The notes under the pieces: model-generated | What the model was told of the DNA's origin: nothing | Seen by the model: only the letters and a program-made list of their open reading frames with translations | Databases searched by the model: none | Translations under genes and position numbers: made by a program | Source: Erinaceus europaeus | Lineage: Eukaryota; Chordata; Mammalia; Eulipotyphla; Erinaceidae | Length of the DNA: 64,000 nt | NCBI RefSeq assembly: GCF_950295315.1 | Contig: NC_080172.1 | Coordinates: 77,209,118-77,273,117 of the forward strand | Direction: 5' to 3' | Shown: piece by piece, positions 52,502 to 62,340 of the stretch | Numbering within the stretch: position 1 is the first letter of the stretch | How the letters are laid out: every line of letters begins with the position of its first letter

Positions 52502-55122
52502 CTGCCACTGTTCGTAACAGAACTCCCCGCTTAGATTGGCTTTCTAATGAGCCTGTCTGGGTGAAACAGTGGCCTTTGCCTAGGGAGAAGCTAGAAATTT
52601 TAAAAAAACTCGTCCAAGAGCAGTTATCGTTGGGACACATTCGTCATTCTCGGAGCCCATGGAATACTCCAGTCTTTGTAATTAAAAAGCGCTCAGGAAA
52701 ATGGCGCCTCCTCCAAGATCTTCGTGCAGTTAATAAAACCATGCAGGTTTGGGGCTCCCCCCAAAGGGGTTTGCCTCTTGCTTCCGCAATTCCCACAGGA
52801 ATTCCAATCATAGCTATTGATATACAGGATTGTTTTTTCTCTATTCCCTTACACCCACAAGATTGTAAACGTTTTGCTTTCTCTGTTCCTTCTATTAATA
52901 ATGCCAGCCCTGCCGATAGATTTGAATGGGTGGTACTGCCCCAGGGCATGGCTAATAGTCCTACTATTTGTCAAGAGGTTGTTAAATCTGCCCTTTTTCC
53001 ATATATTCATAAGGGCCTTAAGGTTTTTCATTATATGGATGACGTGTTAATATGGGGAGAATTAGATACAGATCTCTCCGCCCTACGTGATTTTCTAATC
53101 CCTGCCTTAAAGAGAAGTGGACTTAATGTAGCTCCTGAGAAGATACAGCTAATCCCTCCAATATCTTTCTTAGGCTCAGAGATTTCCCTAACGCAGATTC
53201 GTCCTTTAAAACCTTGTGTTACTTTTCCTTCTAATCTCACTCTTGCTTCTTTACAAAGTTTTCTTGGAAATTTGAATTGGCTTAGGCAGTATCTTTATCT
53301 GCCTACGAGCTGCCTGCAACCACTGTTCGATCTGTTAAAAGGAAACAAACAGCCCTCCTCAAAGCGTATGTTAACCCCCGAAGCATCCTTGGCTCTGGAA
53401 AAGGTTAACCAGGCTCTCCAGGACATGCACCTCGTTCGATTCTCCCCCTCCTCTCCAGTAAATCTTCTAATCTTTAACTCCACCCCCACGGTAGTGGGGG
53501 CATTGTGGCAGAAACATGGCGTTCTCGAATGGCTTCATACGCCAGTAGGCGGAGCTCCAAGACTCCTTACCGAGATTGATGCCTTAGCATTTATGGTTCG
53601 CCAAGGAAGAAACAGATCGGTTCAGGTCTTAGGAAGGGAACCAGATTCAATCATTCTTCCCTTTTCTCTCACTGATACAGAATGGCTCATACGCCACCAT
53701 TCTCGTTTTGCCATAAGTTTAATGGGTTTTCCAGGACAATTAGATAATCATTTTCCCTCTAATAATTTGATAGCTTCTTTACCTCTGTTGCCTCTACTAG
53801 TACCTAAACTTTTCTCTCGAGATCCCATCCCCTCTGCTCCTACAGTGTTCACTGATGGTGGAAAAAAGGGAGCTGCTGCCCTTATATATTATCCAGACCA
53901 GAAATACCCCAAACCTCTCTTTACTGAACTTCCTGATAATTCCCCTCAGTACAAAGAACTTTATGCTGTTTTCCTTGCATTAAAAGCTGTACCAGAATCC
54001 TTCAACCTTTTTTCTGACAGTGTGTATACTGTTAACTTACTTCCATGGCTTGCTCGATCTTATGTAAGAATTGATGACAACCCACTTTCTCCTCTTTTAA
54101 TTCAAATTGCCTCTATGCTCTGTTCTCGAACCCATCCACTGTATGTTCAGCACCTACGTTCCCACAGCCCTCTTCCTGGTCCCCTGTCCGAAGGGAATGC
54201 TGCAGCTGACCGCCTTGCCTCCACAGGAATTCTCCTAGCCTCTGTCTCTAATCCTGCTGACTTTCATTCCCTAACCCATGTTAATCTTAAAGGTCTTCGA
54301 GCTCGATTTCCTGATATTCCTCTGCCACAGTTAAAACGTATTCTTGCTACATGTTCCTCCTGTGCAGGTCTAATCAAAACACCTGCTATTCAGACTCTAG
54401 GGGTTAATCCCCGAGGTTTAAAAGCCAACGCTCTTTGGCAAATTGATGTTACCCACATACCTAACTTTGGCAAACAAAAATATGTGTTCGTCTCAATTGA
54501 TACCTTCTCTAAGTTTATGTGGGCTACAGCTCAAACTGGAGAAAACTCAAAAAAGCTTATAAGCCATATGCTCTCCTGTTTTGCTGTAATGGGCTTACCT
54601 CTTCAACTTAAAACGGATAATGGACCTGCTTTTACCAGCAAACAATTTAAAGATTTTTGTTCCCTCTGGAATATTACTCATACTACAGGCATTCCGTATA
54701 ATCCACAGGGACAAGGCATTGTTGAGAGGGCCCATCAAACTCTTAAGGCTCAATTAAATAAAGAAAAAGGGGAAATGTACCCCCCTAATATCCAGCTGGC
54801 AAAAGCCTTAACTACATTAAATCTCTTTAATATTTACAAAAACTCAGACCAACCTCCTATAATTCTTCATTGGCAAACACCACCCACCCTCCCAGCTATT
54901 AAAGTCAAATGGAAAGACCCACTTGATAAAATTTGGAAAGGACCTGACCCCCTGTTGACTATGGGGAGGGGTTTCGCATGTATTTTTCCACAAAATTACT
55001 CCAAGCCTGTTTGGGTTCCTGCCTGCCATGTCCGGCAATACCCACATGATGGCGCTGATATCCCTGAAGAACAAGAAACATTGCAAGAGGACTGGCTACA
55101 GGATGCACCCCAGGATCCATAA
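52477..55122 (+). CDS. pol: pol: reverse transcriptase, RNase H, integrase
   Basis: The open pol frame runs from 52477 (after an in-frame TAG at 52474) to TAA at 55120-55122, in the -1 frame relative to pro, so it is expected as part of a Gag-Pro-Pol fusion. Numbering from the Met at 52561 (853 aa). RT: Asp87 in AIDIQDCFF and YMDD at 158-161. RNase H: FTDGG (Asp432), YKELYA (Glu466), FSDS (Asp486) and NAAADRLA (Asp550), a complete D-E-D-D set. Integrase: zinc site His569, His573, Cys598, Cys601; catalytic Asp629 (WQIDVTH), Asp686 (KTDNGPAF) and Glu722 (GIVERAH), with the D,D-35-E spacing; and a C-terminal W-K-GPDPLL ... WVPACHVR segment. Length and domain order are normal for a class II Pol. 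All catalytic residues are present and no internal stop was seen, so the enzyme may be active; this is not tested. Confidence 0.95.
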   Translation, partial: TQPAPPILTATVRNRTPRLDWLSNEPVWVKQWPLPREKLEILKKLVQEQLSLGHIRHSRSPWNTPVFVIKKRSGKWRLLQDLRAVNKTMQVWGSPQRGLPLASAIPTGIPIIAIDIQDCFFSIPLHPQDCKRFAFSVPSINNASPADRFEWVVLPQGMANSPTICQEVVKSALFPYIHKGLKVFHYMDDVLIWGELDTDLSALRDFLIPALKRSGLNVAPEKIQLIPPISFLGSEISLTQIRPLKPCVTFPSNLTLASLQSFLGNLNWLRQYLYLPTSCLQPLFDLLKGNKQPSSKRMLTPEASLALEKVNQALQDMHLVRFSPSSPVNLLIFNSTPTVVGALWQKHGVLEWLHTPVGGAPRLLTEIDALAFMVRQGRNRSVQVLGREPDSIILPFSLTDTEWLIRHHSRFAISLMGFPGQLDNHFPSNNLIASLPLLPLLVPKLFSRDPIPSAPTVFTDGGKKGAAALIYYPDQKYPKPLFTELPDNSPQYKELYAVFLALKAVPESFNLFSDSVYTVNLLPWLARSYVRIDDNPLSPLLIQIASMLCSRTHPLYVQHLRSHSPLPGPLSEGNAAADRLASTGILLASVSNPADFHSLTHVNLKGLRARFPDIPLPQLKRILATCSSCAGLIKTPAIQTLGVNPRGLKANALWQIDVTHIPNFGKQKYVFVSIDTFSKFMWATAQTGENSKKLISHMLSCFAVMGLPLQLKTDNGPAFTSKQFKDFCSLWNITHTTGIPYNPQGQGIVERAHQTLKAQLNKEKGEMYPPNIQLAKALTTLNLFNIYKNSDQPPIILHWQTPPTLPAIKVKWKDPLDKIWKGPDPLLTMGRGFACIFPQNYSKPVWVPACHVRQYPHDGADIPEEQETLQEDWLQDAPQDP

Positions 55123-55338
55123 TACAGCATGGCAGAATCAAAAAAAAAAAAAAAAAAAAACAATCTGATTCACAGAACTCTTCCCCCCCCCCGAATGAAT
55201 GTCTTATGCTATGACTGGCCAGTTGTGTTTTGTGAGTGAGTGAAAAAAAAAAAAAATTGAGTGAGTTGAGTGACCAAAATTTTTGTATGACCCATTGTGC
55301 TCAGAGTACTCTGAAAGTTAACTGACTTTATATCAAAC

Positions 55339-55352
55339 GGCTGGACGCAGCC
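55339..55352 (+). other. RNA hairpin 1 with GACG tetraloop
   Basis: GGCTG (55339-55343), loop GACG (55344-55347), CAGCC (55348-55352): a perfect 5-bp stem. It stands 3 nt upstream of a second hairpin with the same loop. Confidence 0.75.
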
Positions 55353-55355
55353 ATG

Positions 55356-55377
55356 GTTTCTGGAGACGTCCAGAAAC
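55356..55377 (+). other. RNA hairpin 2 with GACG tetraloop
   Basis: A perfect 9-bp stem: GTTTCTGGA (55356-55364), loop GACG (55365-55368), TCCAGAAAC (55369-55377). The apex GGAGACGTCC resembles the GACG hairpins in the core packaging signal of murine gammaretroviruses. Confidence 0.8.
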
Positions 55378-55741
55378 AGTCCAAAAATTGTTCATTCCCC
55401 CTTTTGATTTCTTTTTTAAGTCCTGATATCAATATGAAATGTTTAGTCTTAAACTGTGTGAGTAAAGATGGTTCAACTATGACAGTAGTTCTAAATTCAC
55501 ATTTGAAATGATATATCTTATTTACAAGTTTTTCTCCTCCTGTGTGTTATAAACTATATGTTTAATATGCGTGTTTCAAGTTTGGTAAACATTAACTTGA
55601 CAGTTAAATCGTAACTTCGAAGTTACATTTTTACGAGAAGAGGTAAAATCAATTCATTTAAGTAACTGAGTGTTTAAGGTAAAACTCTAAATATTCAATG
55701 TGACAATTCATCATCTCCTAAGTTAAAATACAAATTCTCTA

Positions 55742-55780
55742 TACAGGACATTTTTGGAGGGCCCCCAAAAATGTCCTGTA
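55742..55780 (+). repeat. Perfect 16-bp inverted repeat (RNA hairpin) in 3' segment
   Basis: TACAGGACATTTTTGG (55742-55757), 7-nt loop AGGGCCC, CCAAAAATGTCCTGTA (55765-55780). There are no mismatches. It is a candidate RNA transport or stability element. Confidence 0.9.
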
Positions 55781-56984
55781 AGCTATCTTGTGGAAATTAA
55801 TCCACAACAAATTTGGCATCAATCTGATATTGTAAATGTACCAAAAAAAAAAAAAAATTGTCACTAAAATGTGTTAACTCTAGTAACCTGAGTTTGCTTA
55901 AAAACCCAATGTAAAAATAGTCAAGAATCAATATATGTAACTTAAACTCGGTATGAAAACTTTGCTATATAAAGACTGCTACATGAGGTCACGTAAGATG
56001 ACCTTTACACAAAATTATAAAGATACCTAAACCAGTTATAATCATTGAGTTATCAATTGTAGTAAACTTCTAATTTGTTACAAAGTTTTTTCATAAGTAA
56101 TTGACTACAGCTATGACAAGCCTTCGCATAAAGAAGCATCTGCTCATATAGAATCCCCAGAAATCCATCTTGGACCCCTGACCTCTGACATCACCCACAA
56201 TTACAGCCATCCCCAGAAACCCATGATGTGACCTGACACGATCTGGAGAACCTGATTCACAGACTCCGAAGGACAAGACTTTCCTACTGCCTTTCTCTCA
56301 ACCATCGGTGTCTGCTCTTCCTGCTTCTGTTTCGCCCATCATGTTTTGGCGGTTCCAGGTCACTCTCTACAGAGAAGAAAAGTTCCGGTGGCCGTCCTCC
56401 TCCATCAAGATAGACGTGTGGCATTTATTTCCTGGCCGTTGACATTGGACTGATGCTTCTATAGAACTTGCTGGACACTCCTTTTATACTCCTGGACTTC
56501 TTGAAGAATGACTGTAGCAGGCTGACTCGGGATTTTGCAATGCCAGATCACCCCTCTAGCCCCTCGGCTTATCAGGCCCCCACTCCTCCACCCATCAGGC
56601 TCACTCTGTCTCTTGCTACTCTTACTTATCCCTCCGTCTTGTGCTAGTTATTTTAAAGACACTTACACACTATCATTCTGCTTTCTTCCCAACAGGTTTC
56701 CGTTCACCCCTACACTGCTATTCCCCTGACAAGAGATGAAGCCTTTTACAGACATTGACCCAGTTATATATGGCCATTAAGTAAGAGGAAGATGTTGGGG
56801 AATTGTGAGGATATGGTTGAGCTTGGAAGGGCTTGAGCCTGAGGGGTGTGTCAATCCTGTTAGTCTCTCTCTCCACGGAGAGGTTGAGCAAGGAGGGACA
56901 GTAGAACCCCAAAAAAGGTTTGCCTCTTATCAGTCTCCCTGCCTCACAAAGTGCCCCACACTCCTGATACTATGGCAAAAAGTT

Positions 56985-57001
56985 AAAAAGAAAGGGGGAG
57001 A
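56985..57001 (+). other. Polypurine tract
   Basis: AAAAAGAAAGGGGGAGA abuts the 3' LTR start (TGTTGGG at 57002). It is the expected plus-strand primer site. Confidence 0.93.
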
Positions 57002-57449
57002 TGTTGGGTAGTTGCCATCTCCCCCTGGCTTCTTCTTATCCATATGCCTATATAGGGATTTACTGATCCAAAGGTTTGGTCTATTTACATAAATCACTTT
57101 TACATAAAGCACTCCAGGGCATTGGTGGTTCAGTTATAGGATTCTCGCCTGTTCCGCCCCCTCCTTGTCACACTCTGATTTTCACCAGTCACTTTTCTCT
57201 CCACCCTCTCTATATCACATCCTGTTTCCACCCTACTTGGAGAGTATAAAAACAGCTGCTCTTCTGATTAAAGACACTTGGAAATTGCTTTCCGGCTCCG
57301 AGAGTTCCAGAGTGTATCTCCTGCGGAAGTTGGTGCAGCACGCGTTCCTGATCCCTCTCCCACACAGCAGCCTAGATCAGCTCCAGTTGAGTTCTCTCCA
57401 ACCCAGAGAGCACCGGCTCGGGAAGAAGTACCCTCAGGCTATTCCGGCA
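57002..57449 (+). repeat. 3' LTR (448 bp)
   Basis: Identical by eye to the 5' LTR except T at 57443. ATTAAA at 57267-57272 is the likely polyadenylation signal. It is followed by the duplicated target GAAACT at 57450-57455. Confidence 0.98.
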
Positions 57450-57490
57450 GAAACTCTCTTCAGATTAGAAAGGATTAGAAAATATAATCA

Positions 57491-57703
57491 CGGGGCTGGG
57501 TGGTGTCGCACCTGGTTGAGCGCACATGTTACAATGCGCGAGGACCCAGGTTCGAGCCCCTAGTTCCTACCTGCACAGGGAAAGCTTCACAAGTGGTGAA
57601 GCAGTGCTGCAGATGTCTCTTTGTCTCTCACCCTCTCTATCCCTCCCTTCCCTCTTAATTTCTGGCTGTCTCTATCCAATAAATAAATAAAGATAATAAA
57701 AAA
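57491..57703 (+). mobile_element. tRNA-headed SINE (GGTGGTGTCGCACCTGG type) with 14-bp TSD
   Basis: The plus strand has CGGGGCTGGGTGGTGTCGCA, CCCAGGTTCGAGCCCCTAGT, GGGAAAGCTTCACAAGTGGT and AATAAATAAATAAAGATAAT. TSD AGAAAATATAATCA lies at 57477-57490 and 57704-57717. It begins 41 bp after the 3' LTR, in host DNA. Confidence 0.95.
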
Positions 57704-57831
57704 AGAAAATATAATCATATAACCAAGTTTGAGTAACCCAAGTTACTCAAATTACTCAAGTTACACCATTTCACCTAAGTGTCCGCTTGATTCTTACAGA
57801 AAATATCATTATGGAGTTATTATTTTCTTTT

Positions 57832-58037
57832 TTAAAAATTTTATTACTATATTTATTTATTTATTTATTATTCATAGCCTGAAACTGAAAGAAAGGGGGA
57901 GACAGAGAGGGAGAGAGACAGAGAGACACCCACAGCACTGCTTCACCACTTCATCCTGCAGGTAGAGACTGAGGGCTTGAACCCAGGTCCTTGTGCATCG
58001 TAACATGTGCTCAGTCAAGTATGCCACCACTCGATCC
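57832..58037 (-). mobile_element. tRNA-headed SINE (GGTGGTGGC type)
   Basis: The minus strand has AGGGATCGAGTGGTGGCATA, CCTGGGTTCAAGCCCTCAGT and GTGGTGAAGCAGTGCTGTGG, then the A/T-rich tail. Confidence 0.88.
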
Positions 58038-58049
58038 CTATTTTTTCTT

Positions 58050-58180
58050 TTCTTTTTTATCTTTATTTTATTTAATAGATAGAGACAGCCAGAAATCGAA
58101 GTGAGTGACAGAGAGGGAGAGACAGACACCTGCAGCTCTGCTTCACCACTTGCAAAGCATTCTCCCTGCAGGTGGGGCCT
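58050..58180 (-). mobile_element. tRNA-headed SINE, head-truncated
   Basis: On the minus strand it begins at AGGCCCCACCTGCAGGGAGA and contains the GCTTTGCAAGTGGTGAAGCA body and A/T-rich tail. The tRNA-like head is absent, as in a 5'-truncated copy. Confidence 0.85.
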
Positions 58181-59369
58181 ATTTTTATCTTTACTAAGGA
58201 GGCTTAATACTATTCATGTAGAACTGCTTTCTATTACCATTTCCTAATATCATAAAACCTAAATATCAGAGCAAGATTTCACTTTTTTATAATGTAAATC
58301 TTTATTCTTTGAAGGAGAAGAAAAGACATGTTTTTGTCTTTGGAATGCTTAGAATCTAATTTTGAGAAGAAGAAAATTAATAGGACCATGCTAACAAGAG
58401 AACAATTAAATGTTAAATGTAAATTCAAGAGGTGTTCCCAGGAAGAAAAAAAATCTGGAAGAAGTGACAATATAAGACAACACTCAGAAGAATCTTCCAT
58501 AAAGTGAGGGAGTGAATTATGTAACTGAGTCAGGCCACAGCCATTGAGCTCCTCCTTGAGAGGGGCAGATTCCAAAGGATATTCTTGAATGGTGGGTGGG
58601 TTAGCAAGAGAGAGCTGAGATTCCCTGGTAAATCTCGAAGTATTGCTTTTGGAAGGGTTAGAGCCTGTGATGAAATCATAAGAAGGGGGTGGGGGGAGAA
58701 GCAAATAATTCTTGGTTGTTTTTATGCCTTAAGGGGCTCACTGTGGCATGAAAATCAATATGAAAACAGTGTGGTACACTACATTGTCCAGGCTAGAGAA
58801 AGTGCAGACATTCTTTGGCCCAAGTTTAAAGATATTTATTAACTCCTTGTTAGTTACTTAATTTTTGGAAGAAAATACTTAACTTGGTAACAAAATGGCA
58901 GGGTAGGATCAAGGAACCTATCACTTAGACTTCTCATGAGTACACCAGCTAAATATCATATAAGAGTGAACAAAAGGGGCTATGGCATCTATTATCCAAT
59001 TTAAAAAAAAAAAAGGAATTTTATGGGGATTAAATAGTTCACTTAAATTTCCTCAAATATTTGAAAGGTACATCTAGATTCTGAACTGGTTTACACATGT
59101 TGCCCAAATCTGTCTCCTTCATTTTCCTAAGTAGAGTCTTTACACTTGGTTACACTGAGAAATTTATGGCACTTCGTCTGTAGCATGGTAGAAAGCTAAG
59201 CCTGGATCTGAAGTATTGGCATAAGTACTTTGAGAGCGTATTACAATTGAGAAAGTTCTTCATGTCTTCCCATCTTTTCAGTAACCCAATTCCCTCTCTC
59301 TAGACTCATGTGTCAAAAAAGAAGTCTGAGCATTTGGACTGGAATGAACTCAAGGCTTCAAGAGTCCAT
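58181..59369. other. Unique sequence, no gene seen
   Basis: Frames of 85-141 codons on both strands near 58280-58840 have no family resemblance or splice context. Confidence 0.4.
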
Positions 59370-59490
59370 TAGAGTCAGTCAGAACTAAGGTAAGATTCCA
59401 GTTCTAATTCCTGCATGCCATGTGACCATAAGCAAGTTGCTGAATTTCATCTTATTGCTGGAGCTCCGTGCCCGCAAGACATGAGAAAGG
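59370..59490 (+). repeat. MIR-like remnant
   Basis: 'TTCCAGTTCTAATTCCTGCA TGCCATGTGACCATAAGCAA GTTGCTGAATTTCAT' follows the MIR core. Confidence 0.55.
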
Positions 59491-60904
59491 TTTTTCACCC
59501 AGGATTTGGTATCTTTCTAGTTAAGCCTTTCCCCTTGCTTGGCATTATTATGCTTTTAAAAAGAGGATATGAGACTAAATCATAGCATAGTGCCATCTGT
59601 GTAATATTATTATTTTAAGTGTACAGATGAATTTCCCACCAAGGGATCACTTAGTATGATTACTTTCATCATAAAAAAGAAGGGGAATATGAATATACAT
59701 ATAAAACTTCAGAAATCTAAATAATCAAAAAACATTAACAATTTTGCCACAACAGCCATAGTAGCTCCAGGACTTTAAAGAAAGGTTTAATAGCAGGTTT
59801 GTCTGGCAAAGTAAGGAAAGGTCTTCCTTTCCTTGCAAAGGAAAGGAAAGGAAAGGTCTCCCCAACAGAACAGGCTTTCCTAAGGTATGAACTTTTGGCA
59901 TGCAGATTATTTCAACTTAAAGTCAATCAAGCCCTCCCTGACTCAGGAGAAACTTTGTCACTCCCTTAACTACTCAGAAGAATGAAAATTGGGAGTCTTG
60001 CACAGAATTACAATTGTTACCAGAAATGACCTATTGGGGGTATCTATCTATATAGTAGGGCAAGAATCTAGTTACATTACATCTGTTCTTCCTCATATGA
60101 GTCACCCTTTCCTTGTCATGAGGGCACCTCCTCCTTACTCAATTCCTTATTCTTTAGCTCACGATATAAATAAATGACTTTTGCCTCAACATACGATCAG
60201 AACATATGTATTAAATCACATGTGTGTGTGTGAACTACAGCAACCTAGTCATAGAAAGTTGGCTCTCCCCCAGAAAAGAAAGTTATTCCAATAGAATAAC
60301 TCAATGAATTTCATCGGAGAACAGCTGGGAGTTTTGGTAACAAAGGGACATCACTATCTGAAGCTTGGTGATGGCATGTGGACAGTAGGAGCAGGAGGTG
60401 AGGGAGAGAGGTAGTACTCAAGTAGAAATGCCAGTGGGAACCATATTTTCAGTTGTTTCAAATCCATGTGGCAGACTTAAAGGTTCCATGGAACCATTCA
60501 AGGACTAAAAGGCTTAAAATGGACTGCCATTTAGAGTTACAGAAGCCAACAAACCTGTGCAAACCTCAGGGCATCATTTTGAAGACTAGAGAACTGAACA
60601 CTGTACCCATGTGGCATTAGGGAAGCCTGTCAAATGCTAAGGTGTCCAAAATGTCATGGAGATGTTGGTGAATAGCATCCAACGGCCCAGCAGGCCAGAA
60701 AAGTGACTCTGATCTTACAGTAGAGTTCCTACTTTCAGTAATCAGTGTGGGCAGGTCTGGAATCTCTCCCCACTTAACCCCAACTAGGATTCTGTTTAAG
60801 GAACATCAGGTGCCATAATACTACATCACTTCTTCAAAGATCCTCCCCTCACTCTGCAACTTCACATAGAAAACAGAACTCAGCACTATCTGTGGGCAAC
60901 AGAA
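59491..60904. other. Unique or unrecognised sequence
   Basis: A short GGAAA tandem run lies at 59836-59857. No exon was recognised. A degraded LTR cannot be excluded at about 59760-60190, where AATAAATGAC occurs near the end. Confidence 0.4.
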
Positions 60905-61096
60905 GAAACCAAAACAGATGAGTAAAATGAAGAAAATGCTGGTTCTGCCAAACTAAGATGGGGACCAGAAACTTGATGATGCAAATTCAGAAGAGCTATC
61001 AGCAGAGGAAGAATTTAGGAAATACATTACCAGGAAATTTAAAGAAATACAAAGATCTCAATTTAACATGGAGAAACGGCTTAAGGAAGAAATCTA

Positions 61097-61140
61097 TGGG
61101 CCAGGTGGTGGTGCACCTGGCTAAGCACACACATTACAGG
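61097..61140 (+). mobile_element. SINE head fragment
   Basis: GGGCCAGGTGGTGGTGCACC TGGCTAAGCACACACATTAC is the tRNA-like head of the GGTGGTGGC SINE type. The body is missing. Confidence 0.75.
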
Positions 61141-61338
61141 TATGAAGGATACTTTGAATGCATTCCAGCCTCAAATAACAAGTCAAGGAAATAGACTTAT
61201 CTATAGAGAAGAACATCAGAAACAGAAGACAAACTGGCCACACTCTTTTTTGACTTCAAAGTAGAAGGGGAAAAAGTTTTAAGAAAAAATGAAGCAACTC
61301 TTCAAGAAATTGGAGACTCCATTAGAAAAGTAAATATT

Positions 61339-61688
61339 GGGAGTTGGGCAGTAGCCAGCAGGTTAAGTACATGTGGTGCAAAGCGTAAGGACCAGCGAAA
61401 GGATCTTGTCCCAGCCCCTGGCTCCCTACTTGCAGGGGAGTCGCTTCACAGGCGGTGAAGCAGGTCTGCAGGTGTCTATCTTTCATTCCCCCTCTAAGTC
61501 TCCCCATCTCTCTCGATTTTTCTCTGTCCTATCCAATGACAGCAGCAGCAACAACAACAACAATAATAACCACAACAATGATAAAACAACAAGGGCAACA
61601 AAAGGGGAAAAAATGGTCTCCAGGAGCAGTGGATTCATGGTGCAGGCACTGAGCCCCAGCAATAACCCAGGAGGCAAAAAAAAAAAAA
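61339..61688 (+). mobile_element. tRNA-headed SINE, longest-tail type, with 13-bp TSD
   Basis: A full copy: GGGAGTTGGGCAGTAGCCAG, CACAGGCGGTGAAGCAGGTC, AGCAGCAGCAACAACAACAA and AACAAGGGCAACAAAAGGGG, then the tail module CCAGGAGCAGTGGATTCATG ... CCCAGCAATAACCCAGGAGG and A-run. TSD AAAAGTAAATATT occurs at 61326-61338 and 61689-61701 (within the A-run). Confidence 0.93.
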
Positions 61689-62340
61689 AAAAGTAAATAT
61701 TAGAATTACAGAGGTCTCAGGAAGAGAAGAGAGAAGGTAGTAAAAAAAAATATTCAAAGAAATAATACAATATTTTCCAAATCTGGAGTAGGGTCAGGAT
61801 GTAGATGTTTAGGAAACAGAAAGAACTCTCAAATTCCCAAGCCATATAGGCTTATATCAAGATAATATAAGCCAAACAGGCTTATATCAATACATCATTC
61901 TGAATTTATAAAACATAAAGAACAAAGAAAAAAAATTGTAAGCTGCTAGGGAATGAAGAAAGTGAATTATAAAGGCAATGTAGAGGCCTACATTAAACGC
62001 TCCTGCAGGCACCATAGAGGCCAGGAATGGGTGGAGTAGTATATTCAACATTTTAAAAGACAACAACTGCCAGCCACAATACTTTATCCTGCAAGGTTAT
62101 CATTCAGATATAAAGGAGCAATCAAAAAAAGACATATAAAACCAAAGGAGTTTGCCATTAGCAGACCTACCTTGCAAGAGTTACTAAAAGGAAAGTCACA
62201 GAGAAGGAAACAAGGAATATTTAACTCTCAACAAGATGATGCACAGTGAAACAGAGCCAGAAACGCAAACCACAGAAATATGAGACAACCTTAAAGCATG
62301 AAAGATGAGGCAGAAATGGATAGATGCTGTTCAAGCAAAG

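Larger units (their letters stand above)
55123..56984 (+). other. Proviral noncoding 3' segment in place of env
   Basis: About 1.86 kb between the pol stop and the polypurine tract has no open frame resembling Env, no surface/transmembrane motifs and many stops. It has A-tracts at 55140-55160, 55242-55257 and 55841-55855. It contains the twin GACG hairpins (55339-55377) and a perfect 16-bp hairpin (55742-55780). By analogy with other env-less retroviral elements it may serve RNA packaging or nuclear export. Confidence 0.85.
49731..57449 (+). mobile_element. Complete env-less class II endogenous retrovirus (betaretrovirus/IAP-like), 7.7 kb
   Basis: All proviral landmarks are present in order: 6-bp TSD, 5' LTR (49731-50178), primer-binding site, gag, pro and pol in successive -1 frames, a noncoding 3' segment, a polypurine tract, 3' LTR (57002-57449) and the second TSD. 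The LTRs differ by eye at a single position, so the insertion is evolutionarily very recent. None of the three frames carries a stop or frameshift that I can see. No envelope frame exists. It lies antisense to ALG14, probably in intron 3, the orientation usually tolerated in introns. Family assignment rests on TSD length, two C-x2-C-x4-H-x4-C Gag knuckles, separate pro frame and YMDD RT. A dUTPase, common in betaretroviral Pro, is not recognisable. I do not recognise a named family. Confidence 0.97.
60905..62340 (+). mobile_element. Ancient HAL1/L1-like remnant, interrupted by SINEs
   Basis: Stretches such as AGGAAATTTAAAGAAATACA (about 61035), CAACTGCCAGCCACAATACT TTATCCTGCAAGGTTATCAT (62065) and GTTTGCCATTAGCAGACCTA CCTTGCAAGAGTTACTAAA (62150) match the ORF1-like C-terminal region of HAL1/old L1 elements as I know them. 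The frame is destroyed. Confidence 0.55.

Noticed and set aside
56535..56729. 64-codon frame with a leucine-rich signal-peptide-like stretch, possible env remnant
   Set aside because: It begins at TTG, has no ATG before the hydrophobic stretch, no Env motif follows, and it ends after about 30 further residues.
56783..56800. A second proviral 3' LTR start
   Set aside because: Only the PPT-like and TGTTGGGG edge is seen, with no matching LTR body that I can align. It is kept only as a weak hint in the findings.
58279..58704. 141-codon minus-strand frame
   Set aside because: It sits in intronic sequence, has no recognisable domain and no splice context. It may be chance.
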